Below, piece by piece: positions 13,483 through 21,478 of a stretch of DNA of 25,140 bases. The DNA lies in NCBI GenBank assembly GCA_964649795.1, contig CAZYQY010000008.1, positions 1 through 25,140 on the forward strand. Direction: 5' to 3'. Position 1 is the first letter of the stretch, and the number at the start of each line of letters is the position of its first letter. This DNA comes from JABMPX01 sp964649795 (GTDB lineage: Bacteria; Patescibacteriota; Minisyncoccia; Portnoybacterales; UBA2143). The notes under the pieces were generated by a model. That model worked only from the letters and a program-made list of their open reading frames with translations. It was not told the origin of the DNA and did no database searches. A program made the translations under genes and the position numbers.

Positions 13483-14445
13483 CTATTTAAGCGTATCTAA
13501 AATAACTCTTTTCCTTCTTTTTTTCTCATCAGATGGAACATTATCTTTTAATTTCATAGCAGCTGTACCAGAACGGGAAGAATAGGCAGATACATAGGTT
13601 TGCTTAAATCCTATCTCCTTTACTAATTTAACAGTATCTTCAAATTGTTTTTTAGTTTCTCCGGGAAAACCAACAATAATATCAGTAGAAATTTTCGCTT
13701 TGGGCATAGCGCAACGAATTTTTTTAATTAATTTTTTATACTGTTCAACAGTATAACCCCGATTCATTTTTTTTAGAATTTGATTATTTCCTGATTGAAT
13801 AGGCAAATGAATTTCTTTGGAAATTTTATTACCTTGGGCAATAATTTGAATCAATTTATCTGACATGTCCTTGGGATGCGAAGTAAGAAATTTTATTTGG
13901 AATTGACCGGATATATTATTGATTGATTTTAGAAGATCTGGGAAATTATTATAACTATTTACATTCTGTCCCAATAAAGTTATTTCTTTATATCCTTTTT
14001 TAACTAATTCCTTAGCTTCTTTAATAATTTCATAAGCTGGCCTTGAATATTCTCGGCCTCGTGTATATGGAACCACGCAATAAGTGCAAAAATTATCACA
14101 GCCTGTCATAATTGGGACAAAAGCTTTCTCTGTTGATTTGTATTTTGCCTTGGCGCTTAAATCAACAATTGGCCATATTCCATAAACTTGCTCTTTAAAT
14201 ATTTTTTTATCTTTTTCCAAAATACAGCCAGTTAATATAATTTTGAATTTAGATAATTGTTTAATTTTGCTATAAACTCTATTAATTGCTGATTGTCTGA
14301 TTGAACAAACATTAATAATAACCAAATCAGTTTGCTCTATTGATTTGACCTGTCTGTATCCCTTTTTCTCTAATTTAGCAGCTATTTTTTCAGAATCATT
14401 TTCATTCATTTGACAGCCATAAGTAATAATATAATATTTTTTCAT
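13483..14445 (-). CDS. miaB: tRNA-2-methylthio-N6-dimethylallyladenosine synthase, truncated (no TRAM domain)
   Basis: Radical-SAM methylthiotransferase that turns i6A37 into ms2i6A37 in tRNA. N-terminal UPF0004 domain: ITYGCQMNENDSE, NVCSIRQSA and LTGCILEKD supply the three auxiliary-cluster cysteines; the radical-SAM cluster motif is GCDNFCTYCVVPYTRGRE, followed by LLGQNVNSY, FLTSHPKDM, LPIQSGNNQILKKMNRGYT and IIVGFPGETKKQFEDT. The start at 14445 is chosen because MKKYYIITYGCQMN begins there; an upstream TTG in frame is unlikely. The 320-aa protein stops after SSRSGTAAMKLKDNVPSDEKKRR, exactly where the C-terminal linker and TRAM RNA-binding domain (about 100 aa or more) should begin. Palindromic sequence follows the stop. 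miaB and miaA form a functional pair. Confidence 0.9.
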   Translation of the reverse strand: MKKYYIITYGCQMNENDSEKIAAKLEKKGYRQVKSIEQTDLVIINVCSIRQSAINRVYSKIKQLSKFKIILTGCILEKDKKIFKEQVYGIWPIVDLSAKAKYKSTEKAFVPIMTGCDNFCTYCVVPYTRGREYSRPAYEIIKEAKELVKKGYKEITLLGQNVNSYNNFPDLLKSINNISGQFQIKFLTSHPKDMSDKLIQIIAQGNKISKEIHLPIQSGNNQILKKMNRGYTVEQYKKLIKKIRCAMPKAKISTDIIVGFPGETKKQFEDTVKLVKEIGFKQTYVSAYSSRSGTAAMKLKDNVPSDEKKRRKRVILDTLK

Positions 14446-14451
14446 CTTGTT

Positions 14452-14480
14452 TTGTATCTTAATAGAAAATATTGTATAAT
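14452..14480 (+). promoter_or_regulatory. Promoter giving a leaderless glycosyltransferase transcript
   Basis: A perfect -10 TATAAT (14475-14480) follows TTGTAT (14452-14457) with a 17-base spacer. The predicted start, about 7 bases after the -10, falls at 14487-14489, right at the ATG (14489), so there is no room for a ribosome-binding site. It lies in the 43-bp gap divergent from miaB. Confidence 0.7.
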
Positions 14481-14488
14481 ACAAGCAT

Positions 14489-15223
14489 ATGGAAAAGGTT
14501 TATTTATCAGTTATTATTCCGGCATATAATGAGGAAAAGAGCATTGGCAAGACTCTTTTAGATATTGATTCTTATTTAACCCAGCAGGATTATTCTTATG
14601 AAATTATTGTTGTTAGTGATGGGTCAAGAGATAAAACTGTTCAAATTGTTAATAAATTTTCAGAAATGATTAAAAATTTGAGAGTAATTGATAATAAAAA
14701 AAATCATGGAAAAGGCTGGGTTGTTAAACAAGGCATGTTAGAAGCTAATGGAAAATACAAACTTTTTACAGATGCTGATAATGCAACAACTATTGATCAT
14801 TTTGAGAAAATGATTCCTTTTTTTAAGAAGGGTTATCAAGTAGTAATAGGCTCTCGCGACAAAAAAGATGCTTTAGGCGCCAGACAAGCAGTAGCTCAAT
14901 CATTTTTTAAGAGGCAATTAGGCAACATGGGTAATCTTTTAATTCAATTAATGGCTGTTCCGGGTGTTTGGGATACTCAATGCGGTTTTAAGGCCTTTAC
15001 AGAAAAAGCAGCTAAAGATATTTTTAAGCGATGCTTAATTGAAAAATGGGGTTTTGATATTGAAGCATTAGCTTTGGCAAAAAAAATAGGATATAAAATA
15101 GGGATAATCCCAGTTAATTGGATTAATAATCCTAATTCGCGAGTTAGTTTGAAAGGATATTTAAGAACTTTTTACGAGCTTTTTAAGATTAGATGTAATT
15201 TTATTATTGGAAAATATAAATAA
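14489..15223 (+). CDS. Family 2 glycosyltransferase, polyprenyl-phosphate glucosyl/mannosyltransferase-like
   Basis: Nucleotide-sugar-dependent glycosyltransferase with the GT-A fold. The 244-aa protein opens with LSVIIPAYNEEKSIGKTL (about 6-23), then EIIVVSDGSRDKT, NHGKGWVVKQGM, the metal-binding DXD-type LFTDADNAT (about 93-101), VVIGSRDKKDA, and the acceptor-side DTQCGFKAFTEKAAKDIF. The GKGWVVKQGM and DTQCGFK motifs resemble the dolichyl-phosphate glucosyltransferase (ALG5/DPM1) group, so it probably loads a sugar onto a polyprenyl phosphate at the inner membrane surface. There are no clear membrane helices. Its transcript seems leaderless. A GalT-like gene follows after 13 bases. Confidence 0.85.
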   Translation: MEKVYLSVIIPAYNEEKSIGKTLLDIDSYLTQQDYSYEIIVVSDGSRDKTVQIVNKFSEMIKNLRVIDNKKNHGKGWVVKQGMLEANGKYKLFTDADNATTIDHFEKMIPFFKKGYQVVIGSRDKKDALGARQAVAQSFFKRQLGNMGNLLIQLMAVPGVWDTQCGFKAFTEKAAKDIFKRCLIEKWGFDIEALALAKKIGYKIGIIPVNWINNPNSRVSLKGYLRTFYELFKIRCNFIIGKYK

Positions 15224-15236
15224 AGTTAAAATTATT

Positions 15237-16232
15237 ATGGAAAAAGAATTTCCTTCAGAATTAAGATTAGATTTAGTTTCTAATGATTGGGTGCTAATTG
15301 CTGCTGGGAGAGCTCAACGTCCGGAAACTTTTGCTAAACATCAAAGAATTAAAGAAAATATTGATCCTAAAAATTGTCCTTTTTGCCAGGAGTATAATAT
15401 AAAGGAGAAAATTGCCAGAAAAGACAAAAAAGACGGATCTTGGTTTGTTATTTCCATACCTAATAAATTTCCTGCTTTTTCAAAAAATAAAGATAATAAG
15501 CTTCGAGAACTAAAACAAGGACCTAATAGAATTATGGATGGTTTTGGCTATCATGAGGTTATTATTACTGCTGACCATGAAAGACAAATAACTCAATTTT
15601 CTCAAGAGGAAATAAAAATGGTTATTGATGTTTATCAGGAAAGGTATTTAGATTTAATGAAAAAAAAGTTTATTAAATATATTTCTATTTTCCATAATCA
15701 TGGCAGAGAAGCCGGCGCTTCAGTGAGTCATCCTCATTCTCAATTAATGGCTATTCCGGTTATTGACCCTGATTTAAGAAATAGCTTGGATGGAGCTAAT
15801 ACATTTTACAAAAAAAATAATAAATGCGTTTATTGCACAATGATTAACTGGGATATAAAAGATAAAAAAAGAATTATTTATGAAAACGAAAAATTTGTTG
15901 TTCTTTGCCCTTTTGCTCCACAGGTTTCTTTTGAAACAAGAGTTTATCCTAAAAAACATCAACCTTATTTTGAAAAAATGACTGACAATGAAAAAGATTT
16001 TTTTACTGATGCCTTACAAAAAGCTTTAATCGCAATAGATCAGAAATTAGAAGATCCAGCTTATAATTTCTATTTTCATACGGCTCCTTGCGATGGAGGC
16101 AATTATGATAATTATCATTGGCATTTGAATATTCTGCCCAAAATATCAGTTTGGGCTGGTTTTGAATTAGGAGCTGGAATAGAAATTTCTACAATTGAAC
16201 CTGAAAAGGCAGCTGAATTTTTAAGAAAATAG
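15237..16232 (+). CDS. galT: Galactose-1-phosphate uridylyltransferase family protein
   Basis: HIT-superfamily nucleotidyltransferase. Classic GalT exchanges UMP between UDP-glucose and galactose-1-phosphate. Seen: RLDLVSNDWVLIAAGRAQRP (about 8-27), CPFC (zinc-type pair), a GYHEVIITADHERQI segment, the catalytic SHPHSQLMAIP, a second pair CVYC, and the C-terminal NYHWHLNILPK. The active-site HPHSQ differs from the HPHGQ of E. coli GalT and resembles the plant ADP-glucose phosphorylase branch, so its nucleotide sugar may not be UDP-galactose. I prefer ATG 15237; a TTG at 15207 would overlap the upstream gene and add ten unconserved residues. At 331 aa the length is normal. The neighbouring genes concern sugar transfer and glycolysis. 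Confidence 0.85.
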   Translation: MEKEFPSELRLDLVSNDWVLIAAGRAQRPETFAKHQRIKENIDPKNCPFCQEYNIKEKIARKDKKDGSWFVISIPNKFPAFSKNKDNKLRELKQGPNRIMDGFGYHEVIITADHERQITQFSQEEIKMVIDVYQERYLDLMKKKFIKYISIFHNHGREAGASVSHPHSQLMAIPVIDPDLRNSLDGANTFYKKNNKCVYCTMINWDIKDKKRIIYENEKFVVLCPFAPQVSFETRVYPKKHQPYFEKMTDNEKDFFTDALQKALIAIDQKLEDPAYNFYFHTAPCDGGNYDNYHWHLNILPKISVWAGFELGAGIEISTIEPEKAAEFLRK

Positions 16233-16240
16233 CAATTTTT

Positions 16241-16864
16241 ATGGATGTTATTTTATCAACAATTGCTTTGTTTGTTACAAATATAATTTCTGATGCTGGT
16301 TATTTAGGCATTAGTCTTCTAATGACCATTGAAAGTTCTTTTATACCTTTTCCCTCTGAAATTGTTATCCTGCCTGCTGCTTATTTAGCGCAACAAGGAG
16401 AAATGAACATTTTTTTAGTTATTTTTTTCGGAATAATAGGAAGCTTGTTAGGAGCTTCAATAAACTATTTTTTAGCTTATACTTTAGGCAGAAAGGTTAT
16501 TTATTCTTTAGCTAATCGCAATTTTTTCAAATTTTTATTTATAAACAAAGAAAAAGTTGTGAAAGCGGAAAATTATTTTTTAAAATACGGCAATATCTCA
16601 ACTTTTATTGGCAGATTTGTGCCGGCTGTCAGACAATTAATTTCCATCCCTGCTGGATTTTCTAAGATGAATTTTAAAAGCTTTATTCTATATACTTTTT
16701 TGGGTTCTGGTATTTGGGTAACAATTCTGGCTATCCTAGGTTATTCTTTTGGCTCTAACCAAGATATAATTTCTAAATATTCTAATCAGATTTCTTTATT
16801 CTTCGTTGTTTTTGCTCTAATTTTAATAGTATTTATAGTAATAAAAAAGAAAAATGAACAATAA
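16241..16864 (+). CDS. DedA-family (VTT domain) integral membrane protein
   Basis: Membrane protein of the DedA/SNARE-associated group; members are linked to flipping of undecaprenyl phosphate or phosphatidylethanolamine and to membrane homeostasis. The 207-aa protein has the family signature ESSFIPFPSEIVILPAAYLA (about 30-49) forming a re-entrant loop, GSLLGASINYFLAYTLGRKV, then GRFVPAVRQLISIPAGFSKM with its conserved Arg residues, and several hydrophobic segments including a C-terminal helix (about 180-200). It starts 8 bases after galT and overlaps tpiA by 11 bases. A lipid-carrier role would suit the nearby glycosyltransferases, but that is inference. Confidence 0.88.
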   Translation: MDVILSTIALFVTNIISDAGYLGISLLMTIESSFIPFPSEIVILPAAYLAQQGEMNIFLVIFFGIIGSLLGASINYFLAYTLGRKVIYSLANRNFFKFLFINKEKVVKAENYFLKYGNISTFIGRFVPAVRQLISIPAGFSKMNFKSFILYTFLGSGIWVTILAILGYSFGSNQDIISKYSNQISLFFVVFALILIVFIVIKKKNEQ

Positions 16865-17630
16865 AAAATTAGTAATAGCTAATTGGAAATGTAATCCAGC
16901 AACTTTAAAAGAAGCTGAACATCTTTTTAGCACAATAGATAAGGAAATAAAAAAAAATGAAAAAGCTGAAGTAATCATTTGTCCGCCATTCATTTATTTG
17001 CCTTGTTTGATTAATTTGTCAAAAAATAATCTTGTTTTTGGCGGCCAGGATTGTTTTTGGGAAAAACAAGGCGCTTACACAGGAGAAATTTCTCCTTTAA
17101 TGCTTAAAAGATTAGGAAGCCAATATGTAATTATTGGTCATTCAGAAAGGAGAAAATATTTTCAAGAGGATGAAAAAATGATAAACCGAAAATTAAAAGC
17201 TGTTTTAAAAGCGCGGCTCAATCCCATTTTATGCGTTGGCGAAGAATCCAGAGACTCTTTTGATTCTGAAGGAAGACCTCTTGATGAAATAAATTTAATT
17301 GTTGCCGAACAAATTGAAAAGGGCCTAATTGATATTGAGCCAACTAATATTAGGGATATTGTTATTGCTTATGAGCCGATTTGGTCTATTGGAACTGGAA
17401 ATCCATGCTCGTCTAATGAAGCTATGAAAGCGTCTTTACTTATCCGCAAAACATTAACTAAACTTTATAATCGGATAATTGCAGAGAAAGTTAAAATTAT
17501 TTATGGAGGCAGTGTTAATAGCCAAAATGTATTAGATTTTGTTGAAGGAGCCAATATGGAAGGAGTGCTTGTTGGCAGTGCTTCTTTAAATGCCAGTGAG
17601 TTTATTAAGATTGTAAAAACACTAATATGA
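16854..17630 (+). CDS. tpiA: Triosephosphate isomerase
   Basis: Glycolytic enzyme interconverting dihydroxyacetone phosphate and glyceraldehyde-3-phosphate. The 258-aa TIM barrel keeps all catalytic elements: the lysine in VIANWKCNP (about 7-15), the histidine in IIGHSERRKYF, the glutamate in AYEPIWSIGTG, the loop-6 region, and the phosphate-binding IYGGSVNSQNV and GVLVGSASL. The usual NWKMN is NWKCN here. It overlaps the DedA gene by 11 bases and pgk by 4 bases (ATGA, 17627-17630), an arrangement suggesting coupled expression of the two glycolytic enzymes. Confidence 0.97.
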   Translation: MNNKKLVIANWKCNPATLKEAEHLFSTIDKEIKKNEKAEVIICPPFIYLPCLINLSKNNLVFGGQDCFWEKQGAYTGEISPLMLKRLGSQYVIIGHSERRKYFQEDEKMINRKLKAVLKARLNPILCVGEESRDSFDSEGRPLDEINLIVAEQIEKGLIDIEPTNIRDIVIAYEPIWSIGTGNPCSSNEAMKASLLIRKTLTKLYNRIIAEKVKIIYGGSVNSQNVLDFVEGANMEGVLVGSASLNASEFIKIVKTLI

Positions 17631-18799
17631 AATTTCTTCGGGATTTCAATCTTAATGATAAAAAAGTTTTAGTCAGAGTTGATTTTAATGTTCCATTATG
17701 GTTAGGTGAAAATGAAAGTATTGATAATGAAGAAGACTGGCGAATAGAAGCTACTTTGCCAACTATTAATTACTTACTTGAACAAAAGGCCAAGATTATT
17801 TTAATAGCTCATTTTGGAAGGCCAAATGGTAAAATTGTTGAAAATTTGCGCTTGAATTTAGTAAAAAAAAGATTAGAAAAACTTTTAGGATTGTCAGTTA
17901 TTAAATTAGATAATTGTCTTGGCTCTGAAGTTGAAACGAGGATAGAGAATATGAGAGCAGGCGAGATTATTTTATTGGAAAATATCCGTTTTTATCCAGA
18001 AGAAAGGGCCAATAACCAAGATTTTGCCAAAAAGCTGGCTATTTTAGGAGAAATTTATGTTAATGACGCTTTTGGAGTCAGTCATAGAAATCATGCTTCA
18101 ATAACTAGCCTACCAAAATATTTGCCTAGTTGTGCTGGTCTGCTTTTTGAAAAAGAGATTAAATTTCTCTCAAAAGTTTTAGAAAAAACAGAACATCCTT
18201 TAGTAGTTGTTATAGGTGGAGCAAAAATTTCAACCAAGATAAAGTTTATCGAGAATTTTCTAGAAAAAGCTGACAATTTACTTTTAGCTGGCGCTTTAGC
18301 TAACACAGTAATTAGCGCTAAAGGATTTGCTATTGGCAAATCAGTAACTGAAGCAGGAATGGATGAAGAAATAAAGAAATTAAATTTAACTAGTTCCAAA
18401 CTGCATATTCCAGTAGATGTTCTTGCTTCAAAGGATATCTCTGGGAATACAAATATCCGGATTTCTCCAGTAGGTAATATTGACAAACACGAAATGATAT
18501 TAGATATTGGGCCAGATACGATTCAAATGTTTTCTAAAATAATTTCTCAAGCTAAAATGATTGTCTGGAATGGCCCATTAGGGCTTTTAGAAGTAGAGAA
18601 ATTTAGTCTTGGTAGTCGAGAAATTGCTCAAACAATAGCTAAAAATAATAATTTTTCAATAGTTGGCGGCGGTGACACGGTTGCTTTCTTGGAAAAATTA
18701 GGGTTGTTAAATAAAATAACTCATGTTTCTACTGGTGGCGGCGCCATGCTTAAATTTTTAGCTGGCGAAAAACTTCCTGGGATAAATGCTCTAAATTAA
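17627..18799 (+). CDS. pgk: Phosphoglycerate kinase
   Basis: Makes ATP and 3-phosphoglycerate from 1,3-bisphosphoglycerate. The 390-aa protein has the N-terminal VLVRVDFNVPL (about 14-24), LIAHFGRPNG, LLENIRFYPEE, YVNDAFGVSHRNHASI, then the nucleotide-binding half with VVIGGAKISTKI, the KSVTEAGMDEEI region, MIVWNGPLGLLE and the closing GGGDTVAFL and STGGGAMLKFLAGE. It overlaps tpiA by 4 bases. Its stop is 6 bases before recJ, and the only terminator-like sequence after it lies inside the first codons of recJ. Confidence 0.97.
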   Translation: MKFLRDFNLNDKKVLVRVDFNVPLWLGENESIDNEEDWRIEATLPTINYLLEQKAKIILIAHFGRPNGKIVENLRLNLVKKRLEKLLGLSVIKLDNCLGSEVETRIENMRAGEIILLENIRFYPEERANNQDFAKKLAILGEIYVNDAFGVSHRNHASITSLPKYLPSCAGLLFEKEIKFLSKVLEKTEHPLVVVIGGAKISTKIKFIENFLEKADNLLLAGALANTVISAKGFAIGKSVTEAGMDEEIKKLNLTSSKLHIPVDVLASKDISGNTNIRISPVGNIDKHEMILDIGPDTIQMFSKIISQAKMIVWNGPLGLLEVEKFSLGSREIAQTIAKNNNFSIVGGGDTVAFLEKLGLLNKITHVSTGGGAMLKFLAGEKLPGINALN

Positions 18800-18805
18800 T
18801 TTTTT

Positions 18806-20581
18806 ATGCAATGGAAAATAAAACCTAAAGCGCCAAGCGCTTTTTTAAAACAATTTCCGGAATTTTCTCCTTTGATTTCACAGCTTCTTTATAACCGAGG
18901 CCTAAAAACTCAGAAACAGATTGATGAGTTTTTTAATCCTGATTATCAAGGTGATTTACATGATCCCTTTTTGCTTAAAGGGATGAAAACAGCAGTCAAA
19001 AGAATTCGTCAAGCATTGGCAAAAAAAGAAAAAATTATAATCTATGCAGATTATGATGCTGACGGAGTTTGTTCAGGAGCTATTTTGTTTTCAACTTTAC
19101 AATACTTAGGAGCAAAAAATCTTCAGGTATATATACCTGACAGGAACAAAGAGGGGCATGGCGTAAACAAACAGGCAGTTAAGAAAATATGCAAAGACAA
19201 AACTGATTTAATGATTACTGTTGACTGTGGAATAAGCAATTTAGAAGAAGCTGATTTAGCTGCTTCTTTGGGATTAGATATTATTATTACTGACCATCAT
19301 CAGCCAAAAGATAAATTACCTAAAGCAGTTGCCGTAATTGACCCTTGGCAGAAAAATGATAAATATCCTTTTAATGATTTATGCGGAGCCGGAGTGGCTT
19401 ATAAACTAGCTTGCGCTCTTTTACATGAAGAAGAAAATAATTCAGATTGTCCATTAAAAAAATGGCTTTTGGATTTAGTTGCTTTAGCTACAGTGGCTGA
19501 TGTTATGCCTATTATCGGCGAAAATAGAACATTAGTTAAATACGGATTAGGCGTTTTAGCTCAAACCAAAAGAATAGGGCTCCAAGAACTGATGAAAATG
19601 GCCAAAGTAGTTCCTGAATTAACTGAATCTTCCTTAAATGGAGAAGCTCCTTTGACTAATCTTAATACCTATACTATTGGTTTTATTTTAGCCCCTCGTC
19701 TTAATGCGGCTGGTCGGATGAATCATGCTAATGTTGCCTTTAATCTTCTGATTAGCAAGAATAAAAAAGAAGCAGAAAAATTAGCTCAAGAGATTAATGA
19801 AAATAATTTAGTTAGGCAAAAATTGACAGAGCGAATTGTTAATGAGGCAAAAAAGCGTCTTGAAGAAAAAATTAGCCAAAAAGAAATCCCCAAATTAATT
19901 TTTGAAGGCAGCGCCAATTGGCCCGTTGGATTAATTGGTCTAGTGGCTGGTAAAATAGCTGATCAATATAATCGTCCAACCATTATATATCAGGAACAGG
20001 GCTCTTCTATATCTGGCTCTTGCCGAAGTATTCAGAATTTTAATATATTAGAAATGCTTAAACAAGCGTCTGATTTTCTTTACTCTTTTGGCGGGCATAA
20101 AAAAGCAGCTGGCTTTAAAGTAAAAAAAGTAAATTTGAATAAAGTTAAAAATATTTTAACAAAAATTGTTGAAGATAAATTAAAAGATAAAGATTTAATA
20201 TCTGTTTTGGATATTGACGCAGAATTATGTTTGGAAGAAATCAATTGGCAAAATTATGACCAAATTCAGAAATTTGCCCCTTTTGGCAAAAGTAATTTAG
20301 AGCCGAGGTTTTTAATTAGAAAAGCAGAAGTTAATAATTTAAGATTAGTTGGTAATAATAATAATCATTTGAAAATGGATTTAATGGTCTTTGACAATCA
20401 ATCAAAACAAGGGAAAAGATTTAATGCAATTGCTTTTAATTCAGGCAAATGGCATAATATATTAAACAAAGGAGATTTGATTGATATAATTTTTGAATTA
20501 ATTGTTAATGAATGGAATGGGAACAGGGATTTGGAAATGAAAATTATTGATTTGAAATTAAGGCCTAATCTTGAATTATGA
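18806..20581 (+). CDS. recJ: Single-stranded-DNA-specific exonuclease RecJ
   Basis: 5'-3' exonuclease on single-stranded DNA acting in recombination and mismatch repair. The 591-aa protein contains the DHH phosphoesterase core: IIYADYDADGVCSGAIL (about 75-91), MITVDCGISNLEEADLA, the DHH motif in IIITDHHQPKD and GAGVAYKLACALL, then ALATVADVMP and APRLNAAGRMNHA; the DHHA1 domain has SGSCRSIQNFNI and FGGHKKAAGFKV; a C-terminal OB-like domain follows (FAPFGKSNLEPRF). Each motif is intact. The start at 18806 is supported by the conserved-looking WKIKPKAPSAFLKQFPEFSP beginning. A terminator-like hairpin lies at codons 8-14. It overlaps rnhA by 4 bases. Confidence 0.96.
   Translation: MQWKIKPKAPSAFLKQFPEFSPLISQLLYNRGLKTQKQIDEFFNPDYQGDLHDPFLLKGMKTAVKRIRQALAKKEKIIIYADYDADGVCSGAILFSTLQYLGAKNLQVYIPDRNKEGHGVNKQAVKKICKDKTDLMITVDCGISNLEEADLAASLGLDIIITDHHQPKDKLPKAVAVIDPWQKNDKYPFNDLCGAGVAYKLACALLHEEENNSDCPLKKWLLDLVALATVADVMPIIGENRTLVKYGLGVLAQTKRIGLQELMKMAKVVPELTESSLNGEAPLTNLNTYTIGFILAPRLNAAGRMNHANVAFNLLISKNKKEAEKLAQEINENNLVRQKLTERIVNEAKKRLEEKISQKEIPKLIFEGSANWPVGLIGLVAGKIADQYNRPTIIYQEQGSSISGSCRSIQNFNILEMLKQASDFLYSFGGHKKAAGFKVKKVNLNKVKNILTKIVEDKLKDKDLISVLDIDAELCLEEINWQNYDQIQKFAPFGKSNLEPRFLIRKAEVNNLRLVGNNNNHLKMDLMVFDNQSKQGKRFNAIAFNSGKWHNILNKGDLIDIIFELIVNEWNGNRDLEMKIIDLKLRPNLEL
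18827..18846 (+). terminator. Terminator-like hairpin inside the start of recJ
   Basis: AAAGCGC (18827-18833) pairs perfectly with GCGCTTT (18837-18843) around loop CAA, with a run of six T (18841-18846). It lies 21 bases into recJ and 28 bases after the pgk stop. It could end the tpiA-pgk transcript when recJ is not being translated. Confidence 0.55.
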
Positions 20582-21012
20582 AAATTACTATTTACACTGA
20601 TGGCGGGGCCCGAGGCAATCCCGGTCCAGCAGCTATTGGTGTGGTCATTATACAAAATGGCCAGACAATTAAGAAATACAGTGAATTTATTGATGAAGCA
20701 ACTAATAATCAAGCTGAATATCAGGCAGTTGTTTTTGCCTTGAAAAAAGTTAAATTACTTTTTGGCAAGAAAAAAGCCAAAGAAACAGAAATTGAATTTT
20801 ATTCAGACAGCGAATTAATTATTAAACAGCTTAATCACCAGTATAAGATTAAAGAAGAGGAACTTCAGCCGCTTTTTATCAAAACATGGAATTTAATGCT
20901 GGATTTTAAACAAGTTATTTTTAAGCATATTCCTCGTGAAAAAAATAAAGAAGCAGACCGATTAGTCAACCAAGCGCTGGATGAGCAAGGAAGAGAACAA
21001 GCGCTTTTATAA
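20578..21012 (+). CDS. rnhA: Ribonuclease HI
   Basis: Cleaves the RNA strand of RNA-DNA hybrids. The 144-aa protein has the catalytic acidic residues in place: the first Asp in IYTDGGARGNPGPAAIG (about 5-21), the Glu in NNQAEYQAVVFAL, the Asp in FYSDSELIIKQL, and the final Asp in REKNKEADRLVNQAL. The DGGARGNPGPA form is common in bacterial and archaeal short RNase HI proteins that lack the basic protrusion of E. coli RNase HI. It overlaps recJ by 4 bases, making a nuclease pair, and the RNase P RNA gene follows with its own promoter. Confidence 0.95.
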   Translation: MKITIYTDGGARGNPGPAAIGVVIIQNGQTIKKYSEFIDEATNNQAEYQAVVFALKKVKLLFGKKKAKETEIEFYSDSELIIKQLNHQYKIKEEELQPLFIKTWNLMLDFKQVIFKHIPREKNKEADRLVNQALDEQGREQALL

Positions 21013-21014
21013 GA

Positions 21015-21043
21015 TTGACAGAGGTCTTTATACATGATAATAT
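21015..21043 (+). promoter_or_regulatory. Promoter of rnpB
   Basis: A perfect TTGACA (21015-21020) is followed by a 17-base spacer and TAATAT (21038-21043). The predicted start, about 7 bases further on, matches the first paired base of RNase P RNA helix P1 (21051-21052) closely. Confidence 0.8.
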
Positions 21044-21050
21044 ATATGCA

Positions 21051-21396
21051 GCTCAAGTAAGCGAGATAGTCGCTTTGACATTAAGTCAGAGAGGAAAGTC
21101 CGGGCACCGCAAGCGGCAGTGGGTAATGCCCACCGTTCGTGAGAATAGGGAAAGTGCCACAGAGACAATATTTCTTCATTTTAGGGGCAATCTCCTAAAA
21201 AGAGGTAAAGGTGAAAAGTGAGGGATTAAGACCCCTCTTCCCTCAGGGAAACCTGTCGGGATGGTAAACCCTGCCTGGTGCAAGAGCAAATCTCGACATT
21301 ACGTCGGGAAAAAGTAGCTCGCTTGAGTCCGATAGTAATATCGGACCTAGATAGATGACTATCCAAAACAGAACCCGGCTTATTGCTTGCTTGAGT
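21051..21396 (+). ncRNA. rnpB: RNase P RNA, type A-like
   Basis: Catalytic RNA that removes 5' leaders from pre-tRNAs. Universal landmarks: GAGGAAAGTCCGGGC (21091-21105), ACAGAGACAATA (about 21160), the GGTAAACC and GGTGCAAGAGCAAAT stretch, AGATAGATGACTATCC and ACAGAACCCGGCTTA near the 3' end. Ends are set by helix P1: CTCAAGTAAG (21052-21061) pairs with CTTGCTTGAG (21386-21395), one G-T pair. The long-range P2 helix pairs ATAGTC (from 21066) with GACTAT (21357-21362). P18 is TCCGATA/TATCGGA with a GTAA tetraloop. The P16-P17 region is reduced to one small hairpin, CGAC/GTCG, much shorter than in E. coli. A terminator follows directly. Confidence 0.95.
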
Positions 21397-21399
21397 CAT

Positions 21400-21429
21400 A
21401 AAAAAGACATGTGCTTACATGCCTTTTTT
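21400..21429 (+). terminator. Intrinsic terminator of rnpB
   Basis: CATGT (21408-21412) pairs with ACATG (21417-21421) around GCTT, with a further G-C pair after one mismatch, flanked by six A upstream and six T (21424-21429). The flanking A and T runs make it usable in both directions. An in-frame ATG at 21419 for the next gene lies inside it and is unlikely to be used. Confidence 0.8.
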
Positions 21430-21478
21430 ATTTACTTATATATTGATTTTCCTGTTAAAATTGATTAGAATTAAATCA

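Noticed and set aside
21015..21221. Plus-strand protein-coding frame of 68 codons over the rnpB promoter and 5' half
   Set aside because: It starts at a TTG within the -35 hexamer and overlaps the RNase P RNA, whose conserved motifs explain the sequence.
21419..21478. Sugar transferase beginning at ATG 21419
   Set aside because: The ATG lies inside the rnpB terminator hairpin; the family-like N-terminus starts at 21479.
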